64,000 bases of DNA from Acidobacteriota bacterium (lineage in GTDB: Bacteria > Acidobacteriota > Vicinamibacteria > Vicinamibacterales > UBA2999): assembly GCA_020851565.1 (NCBI GenBank), contig JADZCN010000146.1:1-64000 (forward strand). The letters run 5' to 3'. The number at the start of each line of letters is the position of its first letter. The stretch's first letter is position 1. Shown one piece after another: positions 43,128-51,589 of the stretch. Position numbers and translations under genes: made by a program. The notes beneath the pieces were generated by a model. It was not told the origin of the DNA. It saw only the letters and a program-made list of their open reading frames with translations, and did no database searches.

Positions 43128-46100
43128 GGAGCGCATGTGAGGCGCCGGCGTCCCACGCCCAGCGCGCCATCTGGACGCTGCAGCGCATCGAGCCGTCCCT
43201 GGATGTCTTCAGCGGCGGCTACGCGGCGACCGCCGACCAGCCCCTGGACCGCGCCGTGCTGTCCGAGGCCGTGCGGGGCCTGGTCCATCGGCACGAAACG
43301 ATGCGGACGACCTTCCACGCGTCGGGTGAGCGCCTGGTGCAGCGCATCCATGCGCACATGGATATACCGGTGGCATGGCACGACGCCAACGAGGACACGG
43401 ACTCGGAGTTGGTCGATCGCATGCTGGCCGATCTTCGGCAGCCCTACGACCTCGAGCGCGGCCCGCTGCTGCGCGTCGGCGTCTACGTGCGCGCGACGGG
43501 CGAGCAGGTCGTGCTGGTGGGCTCCCATCACATCACGTGCGACCTCCTGTCGGCGCGGCTGCTGATGGAGGAGCTGGAGGAACGGTACGACGCGCTGGCT
43601 GCTGGCGCCCCGGTACCGATCGAGCCGCTGCCCGTGCAGTTTCGCGAGCTCGTGGAATGGCAGCAGGCCATGCTGGAGGGCGACGAGGGTCGGCGTCATG
43701 GCGCCTACTGGCGCGAACGCCTGGCCGGAGAGGTGCCGGACCTGGACCTGCCGATCGATCATGGCCGACCTCGCGTGGAGGTCCACCGGGGACGTTCCTG
43801 CCTCTTCACGGTGCCGACCGACCTGATGACCCGGCTCGGCGCGGTTGCCGCCGCCGCCGACGCCACGTTGTACTCGGCCCTCCTCGCGGGCTATGCCGTG
43901 CTCCTGCATCGCTTCTCCGGCGCCGCGGTCGTCACCGTCGGGTCCTACACCTCGGGCCGCGTCCGGCGGGCGCTGGACCCGATGGTCGGCCTCGTCAGCC
44001 ATGCCATCCCGCTCCGTCTCACGCTCGACCACGACGAGCCCTTCGTGAACCTGGTTCGCGAGACCGGGCGGGTGGTGCGGGGCGCGTTCCGGCACCAGGC
44101 CTTCCCGCTCGCACTCATGGCGGAGCAGCTCGGCCGGCCGCGAGATCCGAGTCGGTCACCACTGTTCAGCGCGGTGTTCAACCTGGTGCGCGACGAACCG
44201 CTGCGGAAGCGGGCGCCGGCCTGGCGCCACGACCCATGGATCCCGTTGCAGCTGCGCAACCAGGAAGGCCAGATCGAGCTGAAGCTGATGACGAGCCTCG
44301 GTCGCGACGGGTCGCTGATGGCGGCGCTGCAGTATCAGACGGCGCTCTACGAGGATTCGACCGCGGAGCGGCTCGCGCGCGCATGGGTGGCCCTGCTCGA
44401 GGACGTGGCGGGCAACCCGACACGCACCGTCGCGGCGATCGACCTGCTCGGCGCGGACGAGGAGCAGCGGGTCGTTCGTACGTGGAACCAGACGGATCGG
44501 GATTACCCGCGGGAAACCGGGGCGCACGAGCTGGTCCGCGCCAGGTGTCGTGCCACGCCGGACGCGCCAGCCATCTCGCACGGTGACCGGACCATTACCT
44601 ATGGCCAGCTGGCCCGGCGCGTCGCCGGCCAGGCCGCGCGGCTGCGCGAGGCCGGTGCAGGCGCCGGATCGGTTATCGGCCTGTGCCTGCCCCCCTCGAT
44701 CGAGCAGGTCGTGACCCTGCTGGCCGTGCTCCAGACGGGGGCCGCGTACCTCCCGCTGGATCCGGCGCATCCGAGCGCCCGGCGACGCGCCATGCTGGAC
44801 GATGCGGGCGCGACGCTGCTCGTCGGGGACCATCGCTCGATTGAGGACATGGCGGTGCCGCACCCGCGGTCGATCGACGTCGCGTCGTCGATCGACTGCG
44901 ACCCGCCCGAGCCATCCACGCAGGGCGAGGGCGGAGAGCGGCTGGCCTACGTGCTCTTCACGTCCGGTTCCACCGGGCGCCCCAAAGGGGTCGAGGTCAC
45001 GCACCGGTCGCTGGTCAACCTGCTCACGGCCATGCAGGATCTGCTGGCGGTCACGCCTGCGGACACCTGGCTGTCAGTGACCACGCTCTCGTTCGACATT
45101 GCGGCGCTCGAGATCTTCCTGCCGCTCGTCTGCGGGGCGCAACTGGTGATGGCCGACCGGGACGTCGCCGGCAACGGCGCGCGACTGGCGGAAGCCATCG
45201 ACCGGCACCGCGCCACCATCGTCCAGGCAACCCCGACGTCGTGGCGCCTCCTGCAGGCCCAGCCACGCAGGCCCTCACACCCGATCACACGCCTGTGTGG
45301 CGGCGAGGCGTTGACCCGGGCGCTGGCCGACCAGCTCCTGCGCGACCCGGGACCGCTCTGGAACGTCTACGGGCCCACGGAGACGACCATCTGGTCCACT
45401 GCGTCCCGCGTGACGGCCGGCGATCGAGCGCCGACGATCGGCCGTCCGCTGGCCAACACGCAGACGTATGTCCTCGACGCGCGCCTGCGCCCCGTGCCGG
45501 TGGGGGTGGTCGGCGACCTGTGGATTGGCGGCGCCGGCGTGGCGCGCGGCTATGTCGGACGGCCCGAGCTGACGGCCGAGCGCTTCGTGCCGGATCCGTT
45601 CAGCCGGCACACGGACGCGCGGATCTACCGGACCGGCGATCTCGCGCGGTGGCTCGCATCCGGAGAGATCGAGTTCGTCGGCCGCGAAGACCAACAGGTG
45701 AAGATCCGCGGGATCCGCATCGAGTTGGGCGAGATCGAGGCGGCCCTGCTCGATCGGCCGGAAGTGGCCGACGCGGTCGTGGTGGCCCGTCAGGACGGAC
45801 CGGGCGAGCCCAGGCTGGTGGGTTACGTGGTGCCGGCGTGGGGGTGTGGCGTGGAGCCGATGGCCCTGCAGCGGAGCCTTCGAGATCGCCTGCCGGATTA
45901 CATGGTGCCGGCGGCCTTCGTCGAACTGGAGGCGCTGCCCCTGACGCCAAACCGCAAAGTCGATCGGCGTGCCCTGCCTGCCCCGGACGGCCAGGCGCCA
46001 TCACGAGCTTACGTCGCGCCGCGAACCGCGGTCGAGCAGGCGCTGGCCCGGTTCTTCGCTGAAGTCCTCGCGGTCCCGCGGGTGGGCCTGGACGATGACT

Positions 46101-46276
46101 TCTTCGACCTGGGAGGGGCGTCGATCGCGAGCCTCGAGTTGGCGTCGCTGGCACGACAGGGGGGCCTGGACCTCCAACCCGAAGCCATCTTCGAGCACCG
46201 CAGCGTGCGGTCGCTGGCGGCCGCCCTCGCGGGCGCACCGGTTCCCGGCGACGACTGCCTGCGAGGTGTGTCCTGA
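43124..46276 (+). CDS. Single-module NRPS: condensation, adenylation (glycine-like code), carrier
   Basis: 1050 residues from ATG 43124 (ATGA overlap with the reductase gene). The condensation domain is ~1-440, with SHHITCD (His135, His136, Asp140); the Gly after the motif is Leu. The adenylation domain is ~450-960, with FTSGSTGRPKG, GGEALT, YGPTETT, YRTGDLARW and NRKVDRRAL. The carrier domain has DLGGASIASLEL, with Ser1000 as the pantetheine site. Reading the specificity residues against PheA by hand gives D-I-L-Q-L-G-V-I-W-K, one step from the usual glycine code. There is no thioesterase domain. It parallels LstE of lipstatin, which loads leucine. Confidence 0.93.
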   Translation: MRSACEAPASHAQRAIWTLQRIEPSLDVFSGGYAATADQPLDRAVLSEAVRGLVHRHETMRTTFHASGERLVQRIHAHMDIPVAWHDANEDTDSELVDRMLADLRQPYDLERGPLLRVGVYVRATGEQVVLVGSHHITCDLLSARLLMEELEERYDALAAGAPVPIEPLPVQFRELVEWQQAMLEGDEGRRHGAYWRERLAGEVPDLDLPIDHGRPRVEVHRGRSCLFTVPTDLMTRLGAVAAAADATLYSALLAGYAVLLHRFSGAAVVTVGSYTSGRVRRALDPMVGLVSHAIPLRLTLDHDEPFVNLVRETGRVVRGAFRHQAFPLALMAEQLGRPRDPSRSPLFSAVFNLVRDEPLRKRAPAWRHDPWIPLQLRNQEGQIELKLMTSLGRDGSLMAALQYQTALYEDSTAERLARAWVALLEDVAGNPTRTVAAIDLLGADEEQRVVRTWNQTDRDYPRETGAHELVRARCRATPDAPAISHGDRTITYGQLARRVAGQAARLREAGAGAGSVIGLCLPPSIEQVVTLLAVLQTGAAYLPLDPAHPSARRRAMLDDAGATLLVGDHRSIEDMAVPHPRSIDVASSIDCDPPEPSTQGEGGERLAYVLFTSGSTGRPKGVEVTHRSLVNLLTAMQDLLAVTPADTWLSVTTLSFDIAALEIFLPLVCGAQLVMADRDVAGNGARLAEAIDRHRATIVQATPTSWRLLQAQPRRPSHPITRLCGGEALTRALADQLLRDPGPLWNVYGPTETTIWSTASRVTAGDRAPTIGRPLANTQTYVLDARLRPVPVGVVGDLWIGGAGVARGYVGRPELTAERFVPDPFSRHTDARIYRTGDLARWLASGEIEFVGREDQQVKIRGIRIELGEIEAALLDRPEVADAVVVARQDGPGEPRLVGYVVPAWGCGVEPMALQRSLRDRLPDYMVPAAFVELEALPLTPNRKVDRRALPAPDGQAPSRAYVAPRTAVEQALARFFAEVLAVPRVGLDDDFFDLGGASIASLELASLARQGGLDLQPEAIFEHRSVRSLAAALAGAPVPGDDCLRGVS

Positions 46277-46335
46277 CGGCGGCGGGAAAGCCCGGGAACC
46301 CCGGCCGTCGCTCGGTCGTCATCGAGAGCCTCGGC

Positions 46336-48306
46336 GTGTACCTGCCGGCCCGCGTGGTCTCGACCACCGAGGTGGTGGGCGGGTGCGCGCAGCCGTTGCG
46401 GCTGCCGCTCGAGCGGTTGACCGGCATTCGCACGCGCCGCGTCGCGGCGCCGGGCGAGCCTGCCGCCGACATTGCCCGTGCGGCGGTCGCCGACTGCCTC
46501 GCGCGTTCGCGCTACGCGGCGGACGACATGGATCTGCTGATCTGCGCCTCGATCTCGAACGGCGAGGTCGGGCACCACTACTGCTGCGATCCTGCCACGG
46601 CGCTACGGTTGAAGGCGGCGTTCGGGTTCCGTCGCGCGGTGGCGTTCGACGTGTCGAATGGGTGCGCCGGCGTGTGGACGGCCATCCTCCTGGCCGAGGC
46701 GATGATCGGGGCCGGACTGGCCGAGCGCGCGATGGTGGTGAGCGGCGAGGCCATCACCGACCTCATGCGAACGGCCCAGCGCGAGATCTCCGGCTATCTC
46801 GACCCGCAAGTCTCCTCCCTGACCGTGGGTGACTCGGGCATTGCCATCACCCTCGAGCCCGCCGATGAGCCCGGTGTCGGTTTCGAGCGCCTGGACCTGT
46901 ATACGCTGGGCGCGTACTCGAGGTACTGCGTGACGACGCCGAGCGAACGCGAGCACGGCTCGTACATCATGCTCACCGACGCGCTGCGGCTCGGGGCACG
47001 CGCGATCGAGCACGCCGGCCCGCACCTGGCGGAGACGCTGCGGGCAGCGGGGTGGTCACCGGGCGAGGTGGCGCACCTGGTGCCCCACCAGACCAGCGAA
47101 ACCACGCTGCTGGACGGGTTCAAGCGGCTGAACGAGGGGCTGGATGGCGGTCGCTTCGCCGCCGAGCAGTACCGGATCAACCTCGCGGACCGCGGCAACA
47201 CGGCCACGACGACGCACTTCATCGCCATTCGAGACGGCGTGGACCAGGGGACGGTTCGGAGCGGTGACCGCGCGGCATTCTGCATCACCGGCTCGGGCCT
47301 GTCGATCGGCACGGCCCTCTACACGTTCGACAACCTGCCGGATCGCCTGCAGGGCATGACCGCGCCGGGCGCACAGCCGGCCCGGCGCCGCGTCGCCGGC
47401 ATCGCGTCGCCCGGCCCGGCGCAGGCCGGCGCGCGCGTTGCCGGCATCGGGCTCATCAGGGGCGCCGAGGCCGCGGCGCTCGACTCGGTGGCGCTGTGCC
47501 GCCACGCCGGCCAGCGATGCCTGTCGCACGCCCGGTGGAATGCCGAGGACGTCGAGGTGGTCGTCCATACCGGGGTCTACAAGACCGACTTCATTCCGGA
47601 ACCGGCCACCGCGGCGCTGGCCGCCGGCGCGCTGGCGCTGAATGCATCCGGCCCGTCGTTCGGGGGCCGCCGGACGCTGGCCTTCGATCTCATGGCCGGG
47701 CACCTGGGGACGCTGAAGGCGTGCTGGGTTGTCGATCGTGCGATCAGGGCCGGCCGGTACGCCAACGCGCTGGTGCTGGCCTCGGACGTGGAGAATTACG
47801 CCGCGCAGCCGGAGCGCGGCGTCTACGGGCTCGAGCCGGCGGGGGCGGCCCTGCTGCTCGCGCGCGGCGGTTCGGGGATGCGGTTCGAGCGCTTCCACTT
47901 CCGCGACTTCCCCGAGTACGCGGCCGGCCTGACGACCGCCATGCACAACCCGGATGGACGTCCGACACTCCTCGTGCGCCGCGACCCCGCCTTCGAGCGC
48001 CAGGCGGCGTGCTGCCTGTCGCGCACCGTGCGCGAGTGGCTCGATGAGCAGGCTCTCAGGCTCGACGATTTCGACGCGTTCCTGGCACCGGCTTGGCCGG
48101 CCCTGGTCCCGCACCTCGTCGACGAACTGGGCCTGGCCGAGGAGCGCCTGGTGACGGCCGGCGCTGGTCGCGAACTGGTGGGCGCGGGGCTGGCCGCCGG
48201 GCTGCAGGCCTTCGTCGACGATGGACGCGCGCGACCTGATGCCCGGCTGCTCGTCCTCGCCGTGGGCGCGGGCCTGCAGACCGGTTGTGCCGTCATGCGA
48301 TGGTGA
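46336..48306 (+). CDS. Fused double KAS III (OleA/LstA-LstB-like) condensing enzyme
   Basis: Two thiolase-fold KAS III units in one 656-residue chain. The first (~1-335) keeps the triad: Cys110 in VSNGCAG, His251 in VPHQTSE, Asn288 in DRGNTA. At the position of the OleA catalytic Glu it has Asp85 (DPATA). The second (~365-656) has lost the triad (His456 replaces Cys) but keeps Glu422 in PEPATAA. OleA/LstAB-type enzymes join two acyl chains head to head, with the Glu supplied across the dimer interface. GTG 46336 is the only standard start, but KAS III homology extends to about 46315. CTG 46273, with GAGG 6 bases upstream, may be the real start. Confidence 0.87.
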   Translation: MYLPARVVSTTEVVGGCAQPLRLPLERLTGIRTRRVAAPGEPAADIARAAVADCLARSRYAADDMDLLICASISNGEVGHHYCCDPATALRLKAAFGFRRAVAFDVSNGCAGVWTAILLAEAMIGAGLAERAMVVSGEAITDLMRTAQREISGYLDPQVSSLTVGDSGIAITLEPADEPGVGFERLDLYTLGAYSRYCVTTPSEREHGSYIMLTDALRLGARAIEHAGPHLAETLRAAGWSPGEVAHLVPHQTSETTLLDGFKRLNEGLDGGRFAAEQYRINLADRGNTATTTHFIAIRDGVDQGTVRSGDRAAFCITGSGLSIGTALYTFDNLPDRLQGMTAPGAQPARRRVAGIASPGPAQAGARVAGIGLIRGAEAAALDSVALCRHAGQRCLSHARWNAEDVEVVVHTGVYKTDFIPEPATAALAAGALALNASGPSFGGRRTLAFDLMAGHLGTLKACWVVDRAIRAGRYANALVLASDVENYAAQPERGVYGLEPAGAALLLARGGSGMRFERFHFRDFPEYAAGLTTAMHNPDGRPTLLVRRDPAFERQAACCLSRTVREWLDEQALRLDDFDAFLAPAWPALVPHLVDELGLAEERLVTAGAGRELVGAGLAAGLQAFVDDGRARPDARLLVLAVGAGLQTGCAVMRW

Positions 48307-48971
48307 GCACGGTCGCACTCGACCGCCTGGCGGTCCTGGCCGTGGCCCTGGCGTCCGGCCCCATTCCACTGCTCGGCATCGATCATCCGGCGACACACGT
48401 CCTGATCCTCGGGGTCATCGGCACGCAGGCATGGCTGATGGCTCGTCCCGACACGTCCACCGGTGGAGTCGTGCGCGTGCTGGACCTCGGGTGGCCCGGA
48501 TGGGGACCGGCCTGGATGTGGGTGGCGACGGCCGGGGTGGGGAGCGCGGCCGTCAAGTGGTGGCTCGACGGTGTGTGGCTGCACGGCCAGGGGGGCACTG
48601 CGTTCTACGACGCGCTGCTGCGCGAGCAGGGCATCGTCACGGCGTCCGGCGTGCGCTGGGAGGTGCTCGCGGCGTCGGCGCCGGTGCTCTTGCTCGTCAT
48701 CCTGGTGGACGGGGTGTTCTTCAGCGGCCTGATCCAGAAACGCGTGGCCGCGCGGACGAGCCTGCACCTCGGCGTGCACCTGCAGGCGGCGCTCTTCGGG
48801 CTCCCGCACACCTTTGCCGGCCCGGCCAGCGACCCGCTTTACGGGTTCTTCACGTACCTGGCTGGCCTGGCCTATGGGTACGTGTACGCCTGGGCCGGCA
48901 GCCACTGGATGCCGGCGGCCCTGCTCTGGCTGCACGTGATGACGGTCTGGCTGCTGATGCTGCTGGCGTGA
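48300..48971 (+). CDS. CPBP/CAAX-protease-like membrane protein with degenerate motifs
   Basis: About 223 residues and six to seven membrane helices, starting at ATG 48300 or GTG 48303; both overlap the KAS III stop. The fold pattern (FFSGLIQKRVAARTSLHLGV, then LFGLPHTF, then a terminal WLHVMTVW) resembles the CPBP intramembrane metalloprotease family. The EE of motif 1 is replaced by DG and the last motif lacks its Asn, so protease activity is doubtful. It is the last gene of the operon. It could be a membrane partner or an immunity-like protein; that is speculation. Confidence 0.7.
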   Translation: MVSTVALDRLAVLAVALASGPIPLLGIDHPATHVLILGVIGTQAWLMARPDTSTGGVVRVLDLGWPGWGPAWMWVATAGVGSAAVKWWLDGVWLHGQGGTAFYDALLREQGIVTASGVRWEVLAASAPVLLLVILVDGVFFSGLIQKRVAARTSLHLGVHLQAALFGLPHTFAGPASDPLYGFFTYLAGLAYGYVYAWAGSHWMPAALLWLHVMTVWLLMLLA

Positions 48972-48985
48972 GGCGACCTCACGCC
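48965..48985. terminator. Hairpin shared by two convergent genes
   Basis: A perfect 9-bp stem (GGCGTGAGG / CCTCACGCC) with a 3-base loop. The stop codons of both convergent genes (the CPBP-like and the methyltransferase) lie symmetrically in its arms. It probably acts as a two-way transcription end; there is no U-tract. Confidence 0.55.
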
Positions 48986-50049
48986 CGCTTCACGGCGCCC
49001 TGCTGGGCGCTTCCCGGGATCGTCCTGAGGAACATCGGCTTGCGCGGGGACAGGCCGGCGGCGTGTCCCCACGAGGCGATCTCGCTCAGCGACCACGTGC
49101 CCGCCTCGCTCGTCAGGGCGAAGAAGAGATCGAGCAGCGCGCCCATCTGACCGGTTCGCTCGTAGGTCTCCGGCCGGATCAGCTCCTGCACGATCACGGC
49201 CCCGCCGGGACGCAAGGCGCGCGCGATGCGCGCGAACAGCGCCCGGTTGGTCGCCGCGTCGAAGTGGTGCACCACGTTCGACAGGAAGACGAGATCGTAC
49301 CGATCGGTGCCGAGGTCGGTGGCGAGCACGTCGCCCGGGAGATGGGTGACGCGATCGCCCAGGCCTTCGGCGGCGAGGAGCGGCGCCGCGTGCGCAATCG
49401 CTTCGGGCAGGTCGAGAATCGTGGCGGACAGGGCGGGATGACGCCGGCAGATCGCCACCGAGTAGAGGCCGTGCGAACCGCCGATGTCGAGCATGGCCCG
49501 TGCGCCGCGCGGCACGAACGTGCGCTGGCCGACTTCGCCAGCGGCGCCGGCCGCAATGGCGCGCATGGCGCGCTGGTACAGCCGCCAGAACTCGGCGTCG
49601 CGAGCCGCGCCGCCGTGGCCGCCCCCACTCACCTCGCGGCCCGTCCGCAGAAAATCCCCCATGCGGCCGATCCACTCGTCCTCGTAGACCGTGAACAGGA
49701 TCTGGTCGTGAAGCGACCTCGGGCTCTCGGGCAGCATCCACTTGCGCGACATGGCCGTGAGCGAGAACCGCGCGCCGTCGCCCGTGCCGCGCATGTCGAG
49801 GTAACCCGTGGCGGTCAGCGCACCCAGCAGCCTTCCGGTCGCGGCCTTGTCGAGCGCACAACGTGCCGCCACGTCGGCGGCGGTCAGCGGCGCCGCGGCC
49901 AGCGCCTCGAAGACACCCGCCCGCGCGCCCTCGATGACCGCGCGCGCGAGGATCAACAGCAGGTGCGTGTGCGCGATGGGCAGTGGTACGAGGTTCAGCC
50001 GGAGCGCCGCGCGCTCGAGCAGGTTGTCACCGGCAATCTTCAGGTGCAT
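48979..50049 (-). CDS. O-methyltransferase-type SAM-dependent methyltransferase (dimerisation-domain family)
   Basis: A 356-residue protein of the O-methyltransferase family 2 layout. An N-terminal winged-helix dimerisation domain (VIEGARAGVFEALAAAPLTA) is followed by a SAM fold with MLDIGGSHGLYSVAI, the DLPEAI segment, FLSNVVHHF and GGAVIVQELIRPE. Members O-methylate small molecules. It is 7 bases downstream of the desaturase and convergent with the beta-lactone operon, so a tailoring role is likely but unproven. Confidence 0.87.
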   Translation of the reverse strand: MHLKIAGDNLLERAALRLNLVPLPIAHTHLLLILARAVIEGARAGVFEALAAAPLTAADVAARCALDKAATGRLLGALTATGYLDMRGTGDGARFSLTAMSRKWMLPESPRSLHDQILFTVYEDEWIGRMGDFLRTGREVSGGGHGGAARDAEFWRLYQRAMRAIAAGAAGEVGQRTFVPRGARAMLDIGGSHGLYSVAICRRHPALSATILDLPEAIAHAAPLLAAEGLGDRVTHLPGDVLATDLGTDRYDLVFLSNVVHHFDAATNRALFARIARALRPGGAVIVQELIRPETYERTGQMGALLDLFFALTSEAGTWSLSEIASWGHAAGLSPRKPMFLRTIPGSAQQGAVKRA

Positions 50050-50056
50050 CGGCGGC

Positions 50057-51127
50057 TCAGCGAAGCTGGAACGAACGGCAGGCGTCGAACAACAGGGCCC
50101 GCAGCGACGCCAGCAGGCTGCGGCTGGTCGCGGCCCGGTAGGGCGAGTGTTCAGGCAGCCCTGCGAGAAGCCGGCGGTGGGCGGTGCCGAGATTGTGGTA
50201 GGGAAGGCCCGGAAAGAAGTGGTGCAGGGCGTGGTACCGCAGACCGACCGGTGCCCAGAGCTCGGTCCACATCCCGCCTGGCGTATCGATTGAGTCCAGG
50301 AGCTGTCCGAGGCGGTCGAGCGGCTCGCCGTTGTTGCAGTACCGATGGGCCCCGAGGGTGCGGACCGCGTTCAGGCCGGTGGCCGTGCCCACGACGATGG
50401 CCCAGAGCGCGAACGCGCGCCACCTAACGATGCCCCACGCCGCCAGCGCCAGCATCGTGGCCCAGAACAGCAGGGTGGCCGCTTCAGTCATGAAGATCAT
50501 CCGTCTGTCACGGTTCGTGCACCTCCGCCGATAGGCCGGGCTCATCGACAACGACGTGGCGCGCTCCTCGAGCATGCGGTGGAAGGGCGGGTGAAGCCAG
50601 CCAATGGGAGCCAGCGCCAGGAACCGCACGGACCACAGGACCGGCAGGAACGCGTTGAGCACCACGAAGCCGACCGCCGCCGGGATGGACCCACCGTGCC
50701 GGTAATACTCCGGATCCTGGTCCGTGCCGTAGGTGCCGATCCTGTGGTGGTTCACGTGCACGCCCACGTGCAGCACCGATGGGAACATCAGCGGCACCCC
50801 GACCAGCGCGTTCCAACCCAGGGCGAACCCTGGCAGCGACGTCTCGGTCTGGTGACTCAGCTCGTGGAGGAAGCTCAGGGCGCGATAGAGGGCCAGGAAG
50901 GCCACCACACATGCGCCGAGCATCAACCACGATCCCGGAGTGGCGCGGCAGGCCAGGACAAAGGCCGACCATCCGGCCAGGGCACTTCCGACCATGTCCA
51001 CCCAGTAGAGTCGCCGGTCGGGTCGGTGCAGGTCCGAGACGAGGGCCCTGGCCAGGCTCGCGTCATCGTCAGTCAGCTCGTGGCCGTGTGCTCCGGTGCC
51101 GTCCATGGGATCGTCGTGGCGAGCCAT
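50057..51127 (-). CDS. Membrane fatty-acid desaturase
   Basis: A 356-residue integral membrane di-iron desaturase. All three histidine boxes are visible: HELSH (88-92), HVNHH (124-128) and HALHH (near 300), plus four hydrophobic segments. It introduces a double bond into a fatty acyl chain. Its place beside a KAS III/beta-lactone operon suggests it supplies or edits an unsaturated chain; lipstatin itself carries a di-unsaturated chain, so the parallel is suggestive. It is followed closely by the methyltransferase. ATG start. Confidence 0.9.
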   Translation of the reverse strand: MARHDDPMDGTGAHGHELTDDDASLARALVSDLHRPDRRLYWVDMVGSALAGWSAFVLACRATPGSWLMLGACVVAFLALYRALSFLHELSHQTETSLPGFALGWNALVGVPLMFPSVLHVGVHVNHHRIGTYGTDQDPEYYRHGGSIPAAVGFVVLNAFLPVLWSVRFLALAPIGWLHPPFHRMLEERATSLSMSPAYRRRCTNRDRRMIFMTEAATLLFWATMLALAAWGIVRWRAFALWAIVVGTATGLNAVRTLGAHRYCNNGEPLDRLGQLLDSIDTPGGMWTELWAPVGLRYHALHHFFPGLPYHNLGTAHRRLLAGLPEHSPYRAATSRSLLASLRALLFDACRSFQLR

Positions 51128-51162
51128 CGTATATCACGGGGCCAGCGACGCCGCCCCGCATG

Positions 51163-51555
51163 TCATCGCCGGCGCGAGGACGCGCGCGTGCCCGCCGCGG
51201 GTGGGTGACGCGCCCCGGCGGCCGGCGGGCGCTTCTTCGCCGGTGGCTTCGCGATGGCGGCCTGCCACGCCAGCAGCATGGCGCTCCGCACGGCCGCGAC
51301 CGTTGCCGCCGCCAGCTGCACGGTCGTGTAGCCCTGCCGGCCCCACGCGCCGCTGGCGGGATCGAACATCCCGGGGTGCTCGCGCACGACCTCCTGTTGC
51401 TCCTCGGGGCTGAGCTTCACCATGCCGGTCCGCTCGTCCTTGTCCAGCGAAGCGAAGATGCGGCCGTTGGCGCGGAAGTCGGCGTGGCCCATGTGAGCGC
51501 CTTCGACGGCGCCCTGAAGGTCGATGGCGAGGGTGCGGAACTGGTCGGCGGTCAC
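51163..51555 (-). CDS. MmcQ/YjbR-family protein
   Basis: A 130-residue protein. Residues ~1-95 match the MmcQ/YjbR fold (a CyaY-like DNA-binding-type domain): ADFRANGRIFASLDKDE, TGMVKLSPEEQQEVV and RQGYTTVQL. The last ~35 residues form a basic Ala/Pro/Arg tail. The cellular role is unknown. It lies 35 bases upstream of the desaturase on the same strand. Confidence 0.85.
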   Translation of the reverse strand: MTADQFRTLAIDLQGAVEGAHMGHADFRANGRIFASLDKDERTGMVKLSPEEQQEVVREHPGMFDPASGAWGRQGYTTVQLAAATVAAVRSAMLLAWQAAIAKPPAKKRPPAAGARHPPAAGTRASSRRR

Positions 51556-51589
51556 GGCGGGTGGGTCGCGGACATTCTAGATCCGTGGC

